The translations under genes were made by a program, and so were the position numbers. The notes under the pieces are model-generated. The model saw only the letters and a list, made by a program, of their open reading frames with translations, had not been told where the DNA came from and made no database searches. Positions 16,028-25,191 of a stretch of DNA of 64,000 bases are shown piece after piece (positions within the stretch are counted from its first letter, which is position 1; every line of letters starts with the position of its first letter). Source of the stretch: an uncultured Bacteriovorax sp. (GTDB taxonomy: Bacteria; Bdellovibrionota; Bacteriovoracia; Bacteriovoracales; Bacteriovoracaceae); NCBI GenBank assembly GCA_946480715.1, contig CAMLKK010000007.1, positions 1 to 64,000 of the forward strand. The letters run 5' to 3'.

Positions 16028-16768
16028 TTAATTCTTAACTTGTAACTGGTATAGTGTCTCTTCGTTACCAATGGCAGTACTCACCGCCGTTTGAGGAACT
16101 CCGAGAGTTTTATTTTTATCATTTAATTCTTTTGTAACCTGCCCTACATTCACTAGCTCATTCGCTCGCGTACTCACTTCTGAAGTTATACGAGAAGCTC
16201 CATTTTCTTGCAGTGAAAAAGTGAGCTGATAAATTCCGGTCGCCCCTCTTCTGCATTCAACGTACAACGCTTGCGTTCCAATCGCCAGTACCCCTGGTTT
16301 TCCAAGACCAAGTAATAGTTGCGATGTTTCAGTTGAGGCCAGCGTTGATGCTCCGGCCGAAACCTGATTCTGCAACCCTAACTGGACATTGCTGTTAGTG
16401 CTTTGCTGATTCGTCGTCTTTTTCAATTCAAGCTGGCAATGTTGATTCTGCAGAGCTGTGTTCTCCCGCTCTGTTTCATCCACTACAAGAGTGTAACGGA
16501 GTCTTAAAAATTTCTCCAATAGCTTTACTCTATTAGGCGATGTCAAAACATCCATACAGCGCTGTTCGGGACGCAAAAATACTTTTTCGCGAGGAAGAAG
16601 GAGATCTTGAAGCGAGTCGCGAGCTTCCGCTAAATTCGTTGCTGGTTTAAAACAAAAACTAGTGAGCTCTTCATCGGCCCAAGAAGCAGGGATAGCAACA
16701 GCAAAAAGAAAAAGACTAATTATCGCTAGGTAAATGTGTATCGCCTTTTTGCTGATGAATAAATTCAT
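16028..16768 (-). CDS. Secreted protein of unknown function
   Basis: 246 residues from the ATG at 16768, chosen because it gives a signal peptide (IHIYLAIISLFLFAVAIPASWA, cut ~37). Longer in-frame starts reach back to 16864 but place a charged leader before it. The mature part is Asn/Gln/Thr-rich, with four cysteines, and has no recognised domain. Its 5' end overlaps the 3' end of the DtxR-family gene by 53 bases in another frame. No ribosome binding site is obvious, so translation may depend on the upstream gene. Confidence 0.6.
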   Translation of the reverse strand: MNLFISKKAIHIYLAIISLFLFAVAIPASWADEELTSFCFKPATNLAEARDSLQDLLLPREKVFLRPEQRCMDVLTSPNRVKLLEKFLRLRYTLVVDETERENTALQNQHCQLELKKTTNQQSTNSNVQLGLQNQVSAGASTLASTETSQLLLGLGKPGVLAIGTQALYVECRRGATGIYQLTFSLQENGASRITSEVSTRANELVNVGQVTKELNDKNKTLGVPQTAVSTAIGNEETLYQLQVKN

Positions 16769-17270
16769 CGGACGTTGAATATGAACAAAGATCGAGTGTT
16801 GTTTTAAATCGGAAAGTGCTCGGCAGTTGACCTTTTTTATCAAGATCATCACACGTGCACGCAAGCGTCTTCATGAAATTGAAAAATTTTTCACTCGTTT
16901 GAGCGCTCATCAAATGTTCCATTTGGCATGAATCGTTGAGGGCCGTTTCTTCATCGACACCAACGAAGTCACGAAGGAAATAATAAAGCAATGTACGGCT
17001 TGAAAGAATGCGGTGAACTTCTTCATGTCCTAACTCTGTCAGAACAACGAATTTGCAATCATCTTCTTCTTGAATGAAGCCTTTCTTTTTAAGGTTGTTC
17101 AGCATTGTTGAAACAGAACCTTTTGTAAGATCGAGATCTTTTGCAATATCTGTTACACGCGCAAAACCTCTATTCTCTTTTAATTTGTGAATAGTGAGTA
17201 AGTAGTGAACCATCGAGTGAGAAAGTTCATTTTCGTGCGTGTCTTTTGTGTCTTTATTTTTAGTTGTCAT
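16716..17270 (-). CDS. DtxR/MntR-family metal-dependent transcriptional regulator
   Basis: 184 residues. A winged helix at ~20-85 (VTDIAKDLDLTKGSVSTMLNNLKKKGFI) is followed by the dimerisation and metal-binding region; the CQMEHLMS segment (~115-122) carries the family E-H ligands, and H at HEEVH (~80) fits the MntR H77 position. The first ~15 residues are charged and lack the usual start of the family. Metal specificity is not decided. It is followed by an overlapping secreted protein gene, with the M3 peptidase after that. The 180-base gap upstream (17271-17450) shows no clear operator. Confidence 0.87.
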   Translation of the reverse strand: MTTKNKDTKDTHENELSHSMVHYLLTIHKLKENRGFARVTDIAKDLDLTKGSVSTMLNNLKKKGFIQEEDDCKFVVLTELGHEEVHRILSSRTLLYYFLRDFVGVDEETALNDSCQMEHLMSAQTSEKFFNFMKTLACTCDDLDKKGQLPSTFRFKTTLDLCSYSTSDEFIHQQKGDTHLPSDN

Positions 17271-17450
17271 GGCCTAAATTTGTACCAATCATTCGCCTTA
17301 CTCGTCAATGAACGGAGCCTATAAAAGTTGGCGGAGAATCCGGAAAAACCCTACTGGAAAAATGGGCTAAGTTCACGATTTAATGGAGGAAATCACCAAG
17401 ACAAAATTGCCCACCCAGGGAAATCCCCAGGACAGTGATAGAATTAGACC

Positions 17451-19223
17451 ATGAAAACATTAATTTTCCTTCTCATCACGCTTTCATCGCATGTTTTGTT
17501 TGCTCAACTCTCAACTGAGCAAGAGACGGCCCGTAACAACCTCCTTCGAGATAATTCAATTAAAAGCCAGGAAAATTTAAATAAACAAAATGCGAACAAA
17601 CCTCAAAGTACGATAGGAACTCTCTCTGACAAACCTTTGGGTACGGACAATACAACTAACCTCACAGACCAAGATAAACAGTTAAGTGAAAACTTTGTTC
17701 ACCAAGGTAAGGCCAATCGTTTGATACAAGAAGCCTGTGCTGGAGATAAGGCAGCTATTTGTAACGGTCAGGAAGGTAAACATAAATTTCTTGGAATGGA
17801 CCCTGGAATGATCAAGGCCCTCACTCAGGCCTATGCGATGTTTGGAGCAATGGGCGGAGATAGTTTTCTTCCGCTTTCTAAAGGTAAATCAGATACGAAA
17901 GCTGATGCAAAGACTGATGGAGCGACGAAAACTGATGCCGCAAAACCAGACAAAGCTGCAGATAAAACTGCTGAAAAAGGCGCAGATAAAGCTGGTGATA
18001 AAGCTGGAGACAAAAAAGATGAAAAGGCCTCTGACTATTGTAAATACATTCCAGTCGCAACAGAAGGGATCGCAACTTTTACTCAAAAAAGCACAACAAG
18101 TGATTTAGCTTCTCAAATAACAAATGGTGAGACGGCCCAAAAAGATTCATTCCTAAAAGTAGCAAAAAGCCATGACAACCGAGCGAAGATGGCCCAAATT
18201 CAAGCGGCCGGATGGTTCGGAGGAGCTGCTTGTTACGGAGTAAGTGCAGCCACTGGAACGTTCGCAGTAGATAAGAATCTCATTATAAAAATGGGTGCTG
18301 CTGTTTTACTTGGAACATTTTATCAAAGTGAAGTTTCGGCCAACAAAAAATATGCGGCCGATATGAGAAAGCTCGCTGACTCGCTTCCAGGTAAAGGAGA
18401 TTGTAATCCGATCACAGATAAACTTTGTTACTGTTCTCAACCTGAAACAGAAAGTGATCCTCAATATTGTATTAAACAATTACACACCAAAAAAATTGCG
18501 GGGGATTCTTATCGTGTTGCTTGTACAGACAATATGATGAAGATCGATCCAACTTGTTCGTGTGAAGCACGCAACGAATGTTTTGATGGATTTCTTGAAG
18601 CCAAAAGCCAGGGTGTTCTTGGTCTTGGAAATGGTTATGTTAATTCTCCCTTTAAGAGTGTTCGTTCACTTACAAGAGGAGAGCTTGAAGGCGGTACTTT
18701 GAGCGGAAAATCTTTTGATCGCACTTCTGCTATTGCTAAAAAAGCGCTTAACGAACTTGGTTCACGCTTCGACAAAATTCCTCTCAACGGCGCTCAAAAA
18801 TCTGTAGCCGATGCTCTTATTTCAAAAGGGATTCCTGCAAACGTGGCTTCATTAATGGCCTCGAATCCTCCCTCGGCAAGTGCAACAGACGCGGCCCTTG
18901 CAAAAATGGGTGGATCTTCGGGTGATATGATGGCCATGACTTCGACAGATAAAAGTTCTCACATTGTCGACTTCAGTGGTGGTGATGGTCTAGGAGTTCG
19001 TGGTGAAGTGGCCAAGAAAAAAGATGACGACCTCGCTGCTAAATTAAAGCTTGGCGGAGATAAAAAAGGAAACAGCAAACTTTTAGAATTCGCTGCTCGT
19101 GCAGAAGCGAATGCTCAAAGAACTGGCCAAATTCGTCGTGAAGACGATCGTCCACTTTTCGAAATCATTTCTGAACGCTATCAATTAAGTGGTAGAAAAA
19201 TGCTACAGGTTGAAGGCGAATAA
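17451..19223 (+). CDS. Large secreted protein with Lys/Asp repeat region and Cys-rich domain
   Basis: 590 residues with a signal peptide (IFLLITLSSHVLFA-Q, cut ~19). Order: an Asn/Gln-rich segment; a low-complexity block rich in Lys, Asp, Ala and Gly with repeated ADK/GDK units (~145-195); a short hydrophobic helix pair around 255-290 (GWFGGAACYGVSAATG, AAVLLGTFYQS); a Cys-rich domain (~320-385, CNPITDKLCYC ... CSCEARNEC); and a long C-terminal region. No family recognised. The gene is followed almost without a gap by a glycosyltransferase, though a shared role is unclear. Confidence 0.75.
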   Translation: MKTLIFLLITLSSHVLFAQLSTEQETARNNLLRDNSIKSQENLNKQNANKPQSTIGTLSDKPLGTDNTTNLTDQDKQLSENFVHQGKANRLIQEACAGDKAAICNGQEGKHKFLGMDPGMIKALTQAYAMFGAMGGDSFLPLSKGKSDTKADAKTDGATKTDAAKPDKAADKTAEKGADKAGDKAGDKKDEKASDYCKYIPVATEGIATFTQKSTTSDLASQITNGETAQKDSFLKVAKSHDNRAKMAQIQAAGWFGGAACYGVSAATGTFAVDKNLIIKMGAAVLLGTFYQSEVSANKKYAADMRKLADSLPGKGDCNPITDKLCYCSQPETESDPQYCIKQLHTKKIAGDSYRVACTDNMMKIDPTCSCEARNECFDGFLEAKSQGVLGLGNGYVNSPFKSVRSLTRGELEGGTLSGKSFDRTSAIAKKALNELGSRFDKIPLNGAQKSVADALISKGIPANVASLMASNPPSASATDAALAKMGGSSGDMMAMTSTDKSSHIVDFSGGDGLGVRGEVAKKKDDDLAAKLKLGGDKKGNSKLLEFAARAEANAQRTGQIRREDDRPLFEIISERYQLSGRKMLQVEGE

Positions 19224-19224
19224 T

Positions 19225-19944
19225 TTGAATCTCGATTTAAGCGATACTCTCGTTATCATTCCCACCTATAACGAAAGTGGAAATGTTGAGCGTATGATTC
19301 ATTCACTTTTCTCACTCTATCCTCCGCTTTCCATTCTCATAATTGATGATGGTTCTCCTGACAAAACCGGAGACATTGTGAGAAATCTTCAGAGCACTTA
19401 TAAAGGTCTTCATCTCATTGAACGACGTGGAAAGCTTGGGCTGGGAACGGCCTATTTAAACGGCTTCCAATGGGCGTTGGAGAGGTCTTTTAAGTACATT
19501 GCTCAAATGGATTGTGATTTTTCTCACGATCCTTCTGATCTGCTTAAATTAAGAATGGCCGCGGAGGAATCCGATCTTGCTATTGGTTCACGCTATCTCG
19601 ATGGTGGCTCAACTAAGGAATGGCCATGGTACCGTCTCATCATTTCGCGTCTTGGTTTTCTGGCCATGAGTTTAGTGACGGGATTGAAAATTGCTGATCC
19701 AACGAGTGGCTTCAAATGTTTCAAGCGCTCGGCACTTGAATCGATAAATTTGAAGCAGGTCATCTCTGTGGGATATGTCTTTCAATGTGAAATCAATTTC
19801 CGAATGAATCGCTTAAATAAAAAAATTTCCGAAGTGCCGATTCTCTTTTCGCAGAGAACTCATGGCGAATCGAAAATGAATTTTTCCATTATCTTAGAAG
19901 CACTTATTGTTGTCGTGAAATTGCGTTTCTTATCTGACCAATGA
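19225..19944 (+). CDS. GT2 glycosyltransferase, polyprenol-phosphate mannosyltransferase type
   Basis: 240 residues if it starts at the TTG at 19225, one base after the upstream stop and with GAAGG eight bases before it. A GTG at 19189 is the longer alternative, with no ribosome binding site. The DPM1-like GT2 pattern is complete: IPTYNESGN, IIDDGSPDKT, GLGTAYLNGF, QMDCDFSHDP, AIGSRYLDGG and DPTSGFKCF. Such enzymes transfer a hexose from a nucleotide sugar to polyprenol phosphate on the cytoplasmic membrane face. No C-terminal membrane domain is present. Ends 15 bases inside the convergent membrane protein gene. Confidence 0.88.
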   Translation: MNLDLSDTLVIIPTYNESGNVERMIHSLFSLYPPLSILIIDDGSPDKTGDIVRNLQSTYKGLHLIERRGKLGLGTAYLNGFQWALERSFKYIAQMDCDFSHDPSDLLKLRMAAEESDLAIGSRYLDGGSTKEWPWYRLIISRLGFLAMSLVTGLKIADPTSGFKCFKRSALESINLKQVISVGYVFQCEINFRMNRLNKKISEVPILFSQRTHGESKMNFSIILEALIVVVKLRFLSDQ

Positions 19945-20601
19945 AACTCGTGAGAACACTTCATCATTGAGCGGGTTGTACATCATCAGTACCAGAATCC
20001 AGTAAAAACAAAGCTCGAAAACAATGTATCTCAGATCTGAAGGAATGAGGCTCATCAGAAGCGCGATAACGGCATACGCGGCCGTATGAGTGTATCTCGG
20101 TAACGGAATAGCATAACGATTAACAAACGATTTTAAACGATCAAAACGCTTATATGAGAAAGGTAGAATTAAGAAATAGAGTGTCGCTAAAATCTTAATA
20201 GCGAGAGTGAAAATAATGTCATTAACATGAAAACCACCAATCACAAGATGGTGAATATTCATTTTTCCATACAAGTTTCTTGAAGCAAAAAACTCTGGTG
20301 TAGCAAAATCAAAGAAGACTTGTCCCCATGAAATTTCATCCAGTGCAAAAGCTAGAAAAATAAATCCCATGAAAATCAAACATCCTGAAAAAGTTCCACC
20401 GCGAAATGGCTTAAGAATACTTGCGCGATAAAAACACATAATTGAAGCAAAAAGAATTGTTCCGAAGATTAAACATTGAAAAAAACCACCTTGAACGGCG
20501 AGGTTTGTTTCAAAATAAGCTTTGTCTGTTCTTGCGAGATAGATAGCAAAAAAGACAATGATTAAAAGAATGGGATACATGAATTTTTCGAAAAGTTTCA
20601 A
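19930..20601 (-). CDS. Integral membrane protein, about six helices, unknown function
   Basis: 223 residues with about six hydrophobic helices. The start is TTG, supported by GGAG seven bases upstream, and overlaps the TGA of rpiB (TTGA); the next ATG is seven codons later without a ribosome binding site. Between helices 3 and 4 is a polar, His-containing stretch (DEISWGQ ... NIHHLVIGGFHVND). The sequence is not one I can place in a family. Last gene of the ahcY-rpiB operon. Confidence 0.72.
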   Translation of the reverse strand: MKLFEKFMYPILLIIVFFAIYLARTDKAYFETNLAVQGGFFQCLIFGTILFASIMCFYRASILKPFRGGTFSGCLIFMGFIFLAFALDEISWGQVFFDFATPEFFASRNLYGKMNIHHLVIGGFHVNDIIFTLAIKILATLYFLILPFSYKRFDRLKSFVNRYAIPLPRYTHTAAYAVIALLMSLIPSDLRYIVFELCFYWILVLMMYNPLNDEVFSRVSLVR

Positions 20602-21038
20602 CAGACATCTCCACTATTTTCAAACTTTGCGAGTCTTTCAGAGTGGCGCCCACCTTCGAATTGATGTTTAAACCAAGAAGTAATGATGGCCTTAATCTCA
20701 CTCTCCGAATTGAATCTTGCACCTAAGCAAAGAACATTCGAATTATTGTGTTTTCTCGACATTTCCGCATCAAGCTCGCTTCGACAAAGGGCCGCGCGAA
20801 TTCCTTTGTAACGATTGGCCGCCATTGAAACACCGATGCCTGATCCACAGATCAGAATACCCGGAATGTTTTGTTGAACGACTTCGTGACAAACTTTTTG
20901 AGCGTAGTCTGGATAATCAACTCGATCGGTACTGAAAGTTCCAACATCGATGATTTCGTAATTTTGAGAACGAAGGAAGTCTTTGACGACTTCCTTCATT
21001 TCATATGCTGCGTGATCGCAGCCAAGAGCTATTTTCAT
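20598..21038 (-). CDS. rpiB: Ribose-5-phosphate isomerase B
   Basis: 146 residues, standard for RpiB/LacAB. The family start (IALGCDHAAYEMK), the catalytic-cysteine loop ICGSGIGVSMAANR and the RKHNNSNVLCLGAR block are all present. It interconverts ribose-5-phosphate and ribulose-5-phosphate in the pentose phosphate pathway, in the cytoplasm. It overlaps the upstream ahcY stop (TAATG) and the downstream membrane protein start, so the three genes are translationally coupled. Confidence 0.95.
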   Translation of the reverse strand: MKIALGCDHAAYEMKEVVKDFLRSQNYEIIDVGTFSTDRVDYPDYAQKVCHEVVQQNIPGILICGSGIGVSMAANRYKGIRAALCRSELDAEMSRKHNNSNVLCLGARFNSESEIKAIITSWFKHQFEGGRHSERLAKFENSGDVC

Positions 21039-22333
21039 TAGTATCTGTAGTGATCTGGCTTGTATGGACCTTCTGGTTTTACACCAAGGTACTCAGCTTG
21101 CTTAGAGTTTAGTTTATCAAGTTTTACACCGATTTTTTCTAAGTGAAGACGAGCAACTTTTTCATCTAGGTGTTTTGGAAGAACGTAAACTTTGTTTTCG
21201 TAGTTTTTATGGTTTTCCCAAAGTTCAATTTGAGCCATTACCTGATTCGTAAATGAGTTCGACATTACGAATGAAGGGTGACCAGTTCCGCAACCAAGGT
21301 TAACAAGACGGCCTTCAGCTAGAACGATGAGCTTCTTTCCTGATGGCATTAAGTATTGATCAACTTGTGGCTTGATGTTTACTTTCTTAGCTGTTTTGTT
21401 CAGGTAAGCAACTTCAATCTCTAGATCGAAGTGACCGATGTTAGCAACGATTGCTCCATCTTTCATTTGCTCCATGTGCTTACCAGTAATAACGTCAACA
21501 CATCCTGTAGCTGTTACGAAGATGTCTCCATGTTTTACAGCTTCATCCATTGTCATAACTTGGTAGCCTTCCATTGCTGCTTGAAGAGCACAGATAGGAT
21601 CGATTTCAGTTACGATTACACGTCCACCTAATCCACGGAATGAACCAGCTGAACCCTTACCTACGTCACCGTATCCAGCAACAACACACACTTTACCAGC
21701 GATCATTACGTCAGTAGCGCGTTTTACTGAATCAACAAGTGATTCACGACATCCGTAAAGGTTGTCGAATTTTGATTTTGTTGTAGAGTCGTTGATGTTG
21801 ATGGCCGGAACTTTTAGTTCGCCTTTCTTCACCATTTCGTAAAGTCTATGAACACCTGTAGTTGTTTCTTCTGAAAGACCTTTGATGCCTTTTAGAAGCT
21901 CTGGGTATTTTTGGTGAACCATAACAGTAAGGTCACCACCGTCATCAAGAATCATGTTAAGTGGAGAACCATCTGCCCACTTAAGAGTTTGTTCAATACA
22001 CCAGTCGAATTCTTTTTCGTTCATCCCTTTCCAAGCAAAAACAGGAATCCCTGCAGCAGCGATCGCAGCAGCGGCCTGATCTTGAGTTGAAAAGATATTA
22101 CATGAAGACCAACGCACTTCTGCGCCGAGTTCAACTAGAGTTTCGATAAGAACCGCTGTTTGGATTGTCATGTGAAGACATCCAGCGATTTTTGCTCCTT
22201 TCAGAGGTTTGCTTTTTCCGAATTCAGCACGAAGTGCCATAAGACCAGGCATTTCAGTTTCTGCGATTTCAATTTCTTTACGTCCCCAGTCAGCTAGTGA
22301 CATATCTTTTACTTTATAATCGGTAAAGGCCAT
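21038..22333 (-). CDS. ahcY: Adenosylhomocysteinase
   Basis: 431 residues, the length of the shorter bacterial forms. The NAD-binding segment ([12 protein letters not shown], ~220), the substrate motifs and the C-terminal tail (KPDHYRY) that reaches the neighbouring subunit are all present. It hydrolyses S-adenosylhomocysteine to adenosine and homocysteine, recycling the product of the many methyltransferases in this window. AAGGGGG precedes the start. The divergent upstream region does not contain a recognisable SAH riboswitch. Confidence 0.97.
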   Translation of the reverse strand: MAFTDYKVKDMSLADWGRKEIEIAETEMPGLMALRAEFGKSKPLKGAKIAGCLHMTIQTAVLIETLVELGAEVRWSSCNIFSTQDQAAAAIAAAGIPVFAWKGMNEKEFDWCIEQTLKWADGSPLNMILDDGGDLTVMVHQKYPELLKGIKGLSEETTTGVHRLYEMVKKGELKVPAININDSTTKSKFDNLYGCRESLVDSVKRATDVMIAGKVCVVAGYGDVGKGSAGSFRGLGGRVIVTEIDPICALQAAMEGYQVMTMDEAVKHGDIFVTATGCVDVITGKHMEQMKDGAIVANIGHFDLEIEVAYLNKTAKKVNIKPQVDQYLMPSGKKLIVLAEGRLVNLGCGTGHPSFVMSNSFTNQVMAQIELWENHKNYENKVYVLPKHLDEKVARLHLEKIGVKLDKLNSKQAEYLGVKPEGPYKPDHYRY

Positions 22334-22421
22334 TTTTCCCCCTTAGTGGATTGATATTTTTCGTATAAAATAGAGCGTGATAACTATAGCATCCTAACCA
22401 CAACGTCACAAGGTTTAATCC

Positions 22422-23363
22422 ATGGCCAGCTATACTCAGATAACTCTTCAAGAAGCTGAAGAAATACTTAAGCTTTATGGAAAGAAAAAAGTCGTCAACT
22501 GCACTCCACTTTCATTGGGGATTTCGAACTCCAATTATAAAGTCGAACTGGAAAACGAAACTGTTTTGTTGAAAATTTCCAACGATAAAAATCAATTACA
22601 GTTGGCCGATGAACAAAAGATACTCATGTATCTGCATCGACAAGGTTACCCTTATTCGCTGAAGCCTTTTGAAACTTCAGAGGGCACGTATATATATCAG
22701 TATGGAAAATACTTTGGTGTTCTCTATCCTTTCGTGGCCGGTATTCCCCCAGGTCCCTCGGATGTAACATGCGCTGAAGTCGGAGCCGCTCTCGCTCGCT
22801 TGCACACACTCCCAAAAGACATTCAGGTTATGAAAACATTGAGACCTCATGAACAAGTAGGTTTTGGTCCAAATGAAATTCTGGCCTATACAAAAACGAA
22901 AAACTGTCCTGAAGATTACGCCAAGGCCTTCGACTATTTTTTCCCTGATCAACTCCACTCTTTTCTGGATGCTCAACTGCAAGTAGGAGTTATTCATGGG
23001 GATTTGTATTACGACAACACTCTCTTCAACAATAACCATTTAAGTTCTGTCCTTGATTTCGAACAGGCAGGCATTGGTGAATTTCTGCTCGATTTAGGAA
23101 TTTCCATCTCCGGAACATGTATTGAGAAAGGGAGAATCATTTCTCCTCTTGTGACTTCCTATTTAAAAGGCTATGAATCCATCAGACCACTACCGCTCAA
23201 CGAAAGAATGCACCTTGATCAAGCGATCATCTTAGGCCTGCTTTCGATTTCTCTTTGGAGAATCAAACGATTTAAAGAGGGAAATCTCAATCCACTTATG
23301 GAAGACTCTTACAGAGACTTGTTGGTTCGAGCTATGCACTATCACGAAATGATGAAAGGTTAA
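22422..23363 (+). CDS. Homoserine kinase-like (ThrB type II) aminoglycoside-phosphotransferase-fold kinase
   Basis: 313 residues with the APH fold. The catalytic loop HGDLYYDN is at 192-199 and the metal-binding DFEQAG at ~212. Length and the ITLQEAEEIL N-terminus resemble the APH-type homoserine kinase, which phosphorylates homoserine for threonine synthesis. Related choline or methylthioribose kinases cannot be fully excluded. Divergent from ahcY; 18 bases before a THUMP methyltransferase gene, with which it may be co-transcribed. Confidence 0.78.
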   Translation: MASYTQITLQEAEEILKLYGKKKVVNCTPLSLGISNSNYKVELENETVLLKISNDKNQLQLADEQKILMYLHRQGYPYSLKPFETSEGTYIYQYGKYFGVLYPFVAGIPPGPSDVTCAEVGAALARLHTLPKDIQVMKTLRPHEQVGFGPNEILAYTKTKNCPEDYAKAFDYFFPDQLHSFLDAQLQVGVIHGDLYYDNTLFNNNHLSSVLDFEQAGIGEFLLDLGISISGTCIEKGRIISPLVTSYLKGYESIRPLPLNERMHLDQAIILGLLSISLWRIKRFKEGNLNPLMEDSYRDLLVRAMHYHEMMKG

Positions 23364-23380
23364 TATATTTAGGAACTGCG

Positions 23381-24727
23381 ATGACTGAAAAAAAGAATTT
23401 TAAAAAGAAAGTAGATTATAAAGAAAGACGTACAAGGGAAAAACCTGTTCGCAGTGATGTGAAGAGTGTACCTCGTGCAAAAGTGAATGCCGATGGAACA
23501 AAAGAATTTGATCAATCGACATTCTTTGCTTCTTGTCCGCGTGAAGTTGAACATCTTCTTGAAAAAGAAATTAAAGATCTAGGCATCACTCGTATTGAAG
23601 TTGAAAAAGGCGGAGTTGCTTTCAAAGCAGAAACTGAACAGGCCATTGATGTTCTACTTAACTCTCGAGTTGCTTCTCGTGTTTTCAAAGAAATTCAGGT
23701 TTACACTATAGAAAATGAACGTGATCTGTACGCTCGCGCAAAAGAAAAATGGTGGGATAAAATTTTCAGCGTGAATCAAACGTTTAAAATCAACACGCTT
23801 TTTGATCGTGATACGCGCGAAAGTTTTAACAACTCAATGATCTTTTCACAGTTATTGAAAGATGCCATCGTTGATAACTTCCGTGATAAATATGGCGAAC
23901 GCCCAAGTGTCGACACTGGTCGCCCTGATATAACGTTCCTACTTCGTGTAGAACGCAAACCAGGAACTGATCTATTCAACGCTCGTATTCTTGTCGATAT
24001 GTGTGGAGAACCGATTTCGAATCGCGGTTACAGAGAAGAATCACTCAAAGCTCCGCTTCGTGAAAACTTAGCAGCGGCCATTGTAATGACAACAGATTTC
24101 GATCCAGAAAAAGATATCTTCACTGATTGTATGTGCGGTACAGGAACATTTCTCATCGAAGCTATCCTCATCCGTGCGAAAGTAGCACCTTCATACATCA
24201 GAGTTCGTCAGTATATTGAAAAGAAAATGCCAGTATTCGATTTTTTAAAACATCCTTGGTTCACAGCTGATAGAAAAGCGCATCGCCTGTTTGAAGAGCG
24301 AGCACAAGCTATTTATAACCATTCGCTTGCGGCTTTAAACGAACTTCAAACTCGTCAATTCTTCGGGTTTGATATCAATGAACGTGCATTGGAAACAACT
24401 CGCATTCACCTTCATAATGCCATGATCGATCAACAGATCGTGACTCTTAATAAACGTGATGCCACAAAAATCACACCAATGGATGAACCACCTGGAATCG
24501 TCATCTGTAACCCTCCATACGGTGAACGTATGGGCGATGAAGAAGAACTGAAAGTTCTCTACAAAGATCTCGGTGAAAACTTTAAGAAGAACTTTAAAGG
24601 TTTCCGCGCTTACGTGTTCACATCGAATCCACTTCTTCGCAAAAGTATTTCGCTGGGAACAGCTTCTCGTCACACGTTCTTCAATGGTTCACTTGAATGT
24701 CGCTTATTAAAATACGATCTGTACTAA
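23381..24727 (+). CDS. THUMP-domain RNA guanine-N2 methyltransferase (RlmL-like)
   Basis: 448 residues. A basic extension of ~40 residues (KKKVDYKERRTREK) precedes a THUMP domain (~45-165) and a class I SAM methyltransferase domain with the NPPYGER motif at 377-383. This matches the RlmL half of E. coli RlmKL or the stand-alone YpsC group, which methylate N2 of a guanine in 23S rRNA. The second methyltransferase (RlmK) of the fused enzyme is absent. AGGAA precedes the start. The stop overlaps the stop of a convergent lipoprotein gene. Confidence 0.9.
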   Translation: MTEKKNFKKKVDYKERRTREKPVRSDVKSVPRAKVNADGTKEFDQSTFFASCPREVEHLLEKEIKDLGITRIEVEKGGVAFKAETEQAIDVLLNSRVASRVFKEIQVYTIENERDLYARAKEKWWDKIFSVNQTFKINTLFDRDTRESFNNSMIFSQLLKDAIVDNFRDKYGERPSVDTGRPDITFLLRVERKPGTDLFNARILVDMCGEPISNRGYREESLKAPLRENLAAAIVMTTDFDPEKDIFTDCMCGTGTFLIEAILIRAKVAPSYIRVRQYIEKKMPVFDFLKHPWFTADRKAHRLFEERAQAIYNHSLAALNELQTRQFFGFDINERALETTRIHLHNAMIDQQIVTLNKRDATKITPMDEPPGIVICNPPYGERMGDEEELKVLYKDLGENFKKNFKGFRAYVFTSNPLLRKSISLGTASRHTFFNGSLECRLLKYDLY

Positions 24728-25191
24728 GGATCCAAATCCATGTTGATCGCCTGAACGGCGATCACACCTGGATAGCGAGTGTAATCAAAACTCTGCATTT
24801 GCTCTGTTAGGCATTTTTTCAATTGAGGTTCAAGAGTCTGCTCTTTATCGTCTACTTCCAGAAAACTGAGTTTTCCTTTTAAATCCACTTCCGCCACTGC
24901 ACAAATGCTGTAGATTTTTCTATTCCCCATTCGTTCCGCTTCGGCCAGACACTCAAACATTAATGGCTTCAATGTTGTTTCAGATTCACGCGAGAACATT
25001 CGAGTGCGTTTTATAATTTCAGTTTCAAGTTTACTAGCTTCACCACGACGTTGCTTTTTTTCCAACTCATTAACAGTTTTAATTCGCTTATAAGATTCAC
25101 CTGTACAGTGATTCTTATAAGAGAAAACTTCATCCGTCGTTGAACAGGCCGATACTATAAAAGCAAGGCTGATGAAGTTTACAACTCTCAT
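24724..25191 (-). CDS. Lipoprotein with AgmX/PglI-like C-terminal domain
   Basis: 155 residues. The lipobox is FIVSAC with C16, so the mature protein is a lipid-anchored envelope protein. The C-terminal ~85 residues (LKPLMFEC ... GKLSFLEV ... LKKCLTEQ ... FDYTRYPG) follow the pattern of the AgmX/PglI C-terminal domain common in Bdellovibrio and myxobacteria, including its two spaced cysteines; this match is by eye. Its ATG directly follows the stop of the upstream gene, so the two are coupled. Confidence 0.7.
   Translation of the reverse strand: MRVVNFISLAFIVSACSTTDEVFSYKNHCTGESYKRIKTVNELEKKQRRGEASKLETEIIKRTRMFSRESETTLKPLMFECLAEAERMGNRKIYSICAVAEVDLKGKLSFLEVDDKEQTLEPQLKKCLTEQMQSFDYTRYPGVIAVQAINMDLDP

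Noticed and set aside
17880..18020. CRISPR-like or tandem repeat array
   Set aside because: The repetition is imperfect codon-level repetition in a coding region, without spacers.
17831..18108. Several overlapping open frames on both strands
   Set aside because: Shadows of the Lys/Asp/Ala repeat block in the secreted 590-residue protein; low-complexity products.
22334..22421. Possible SAH riboswitch upstream of ahcY
   Set aside because: The 88-base gap lacks the conserved SAH-riboswitch core and has no extended pairing; only a ribosome binding site is seen.
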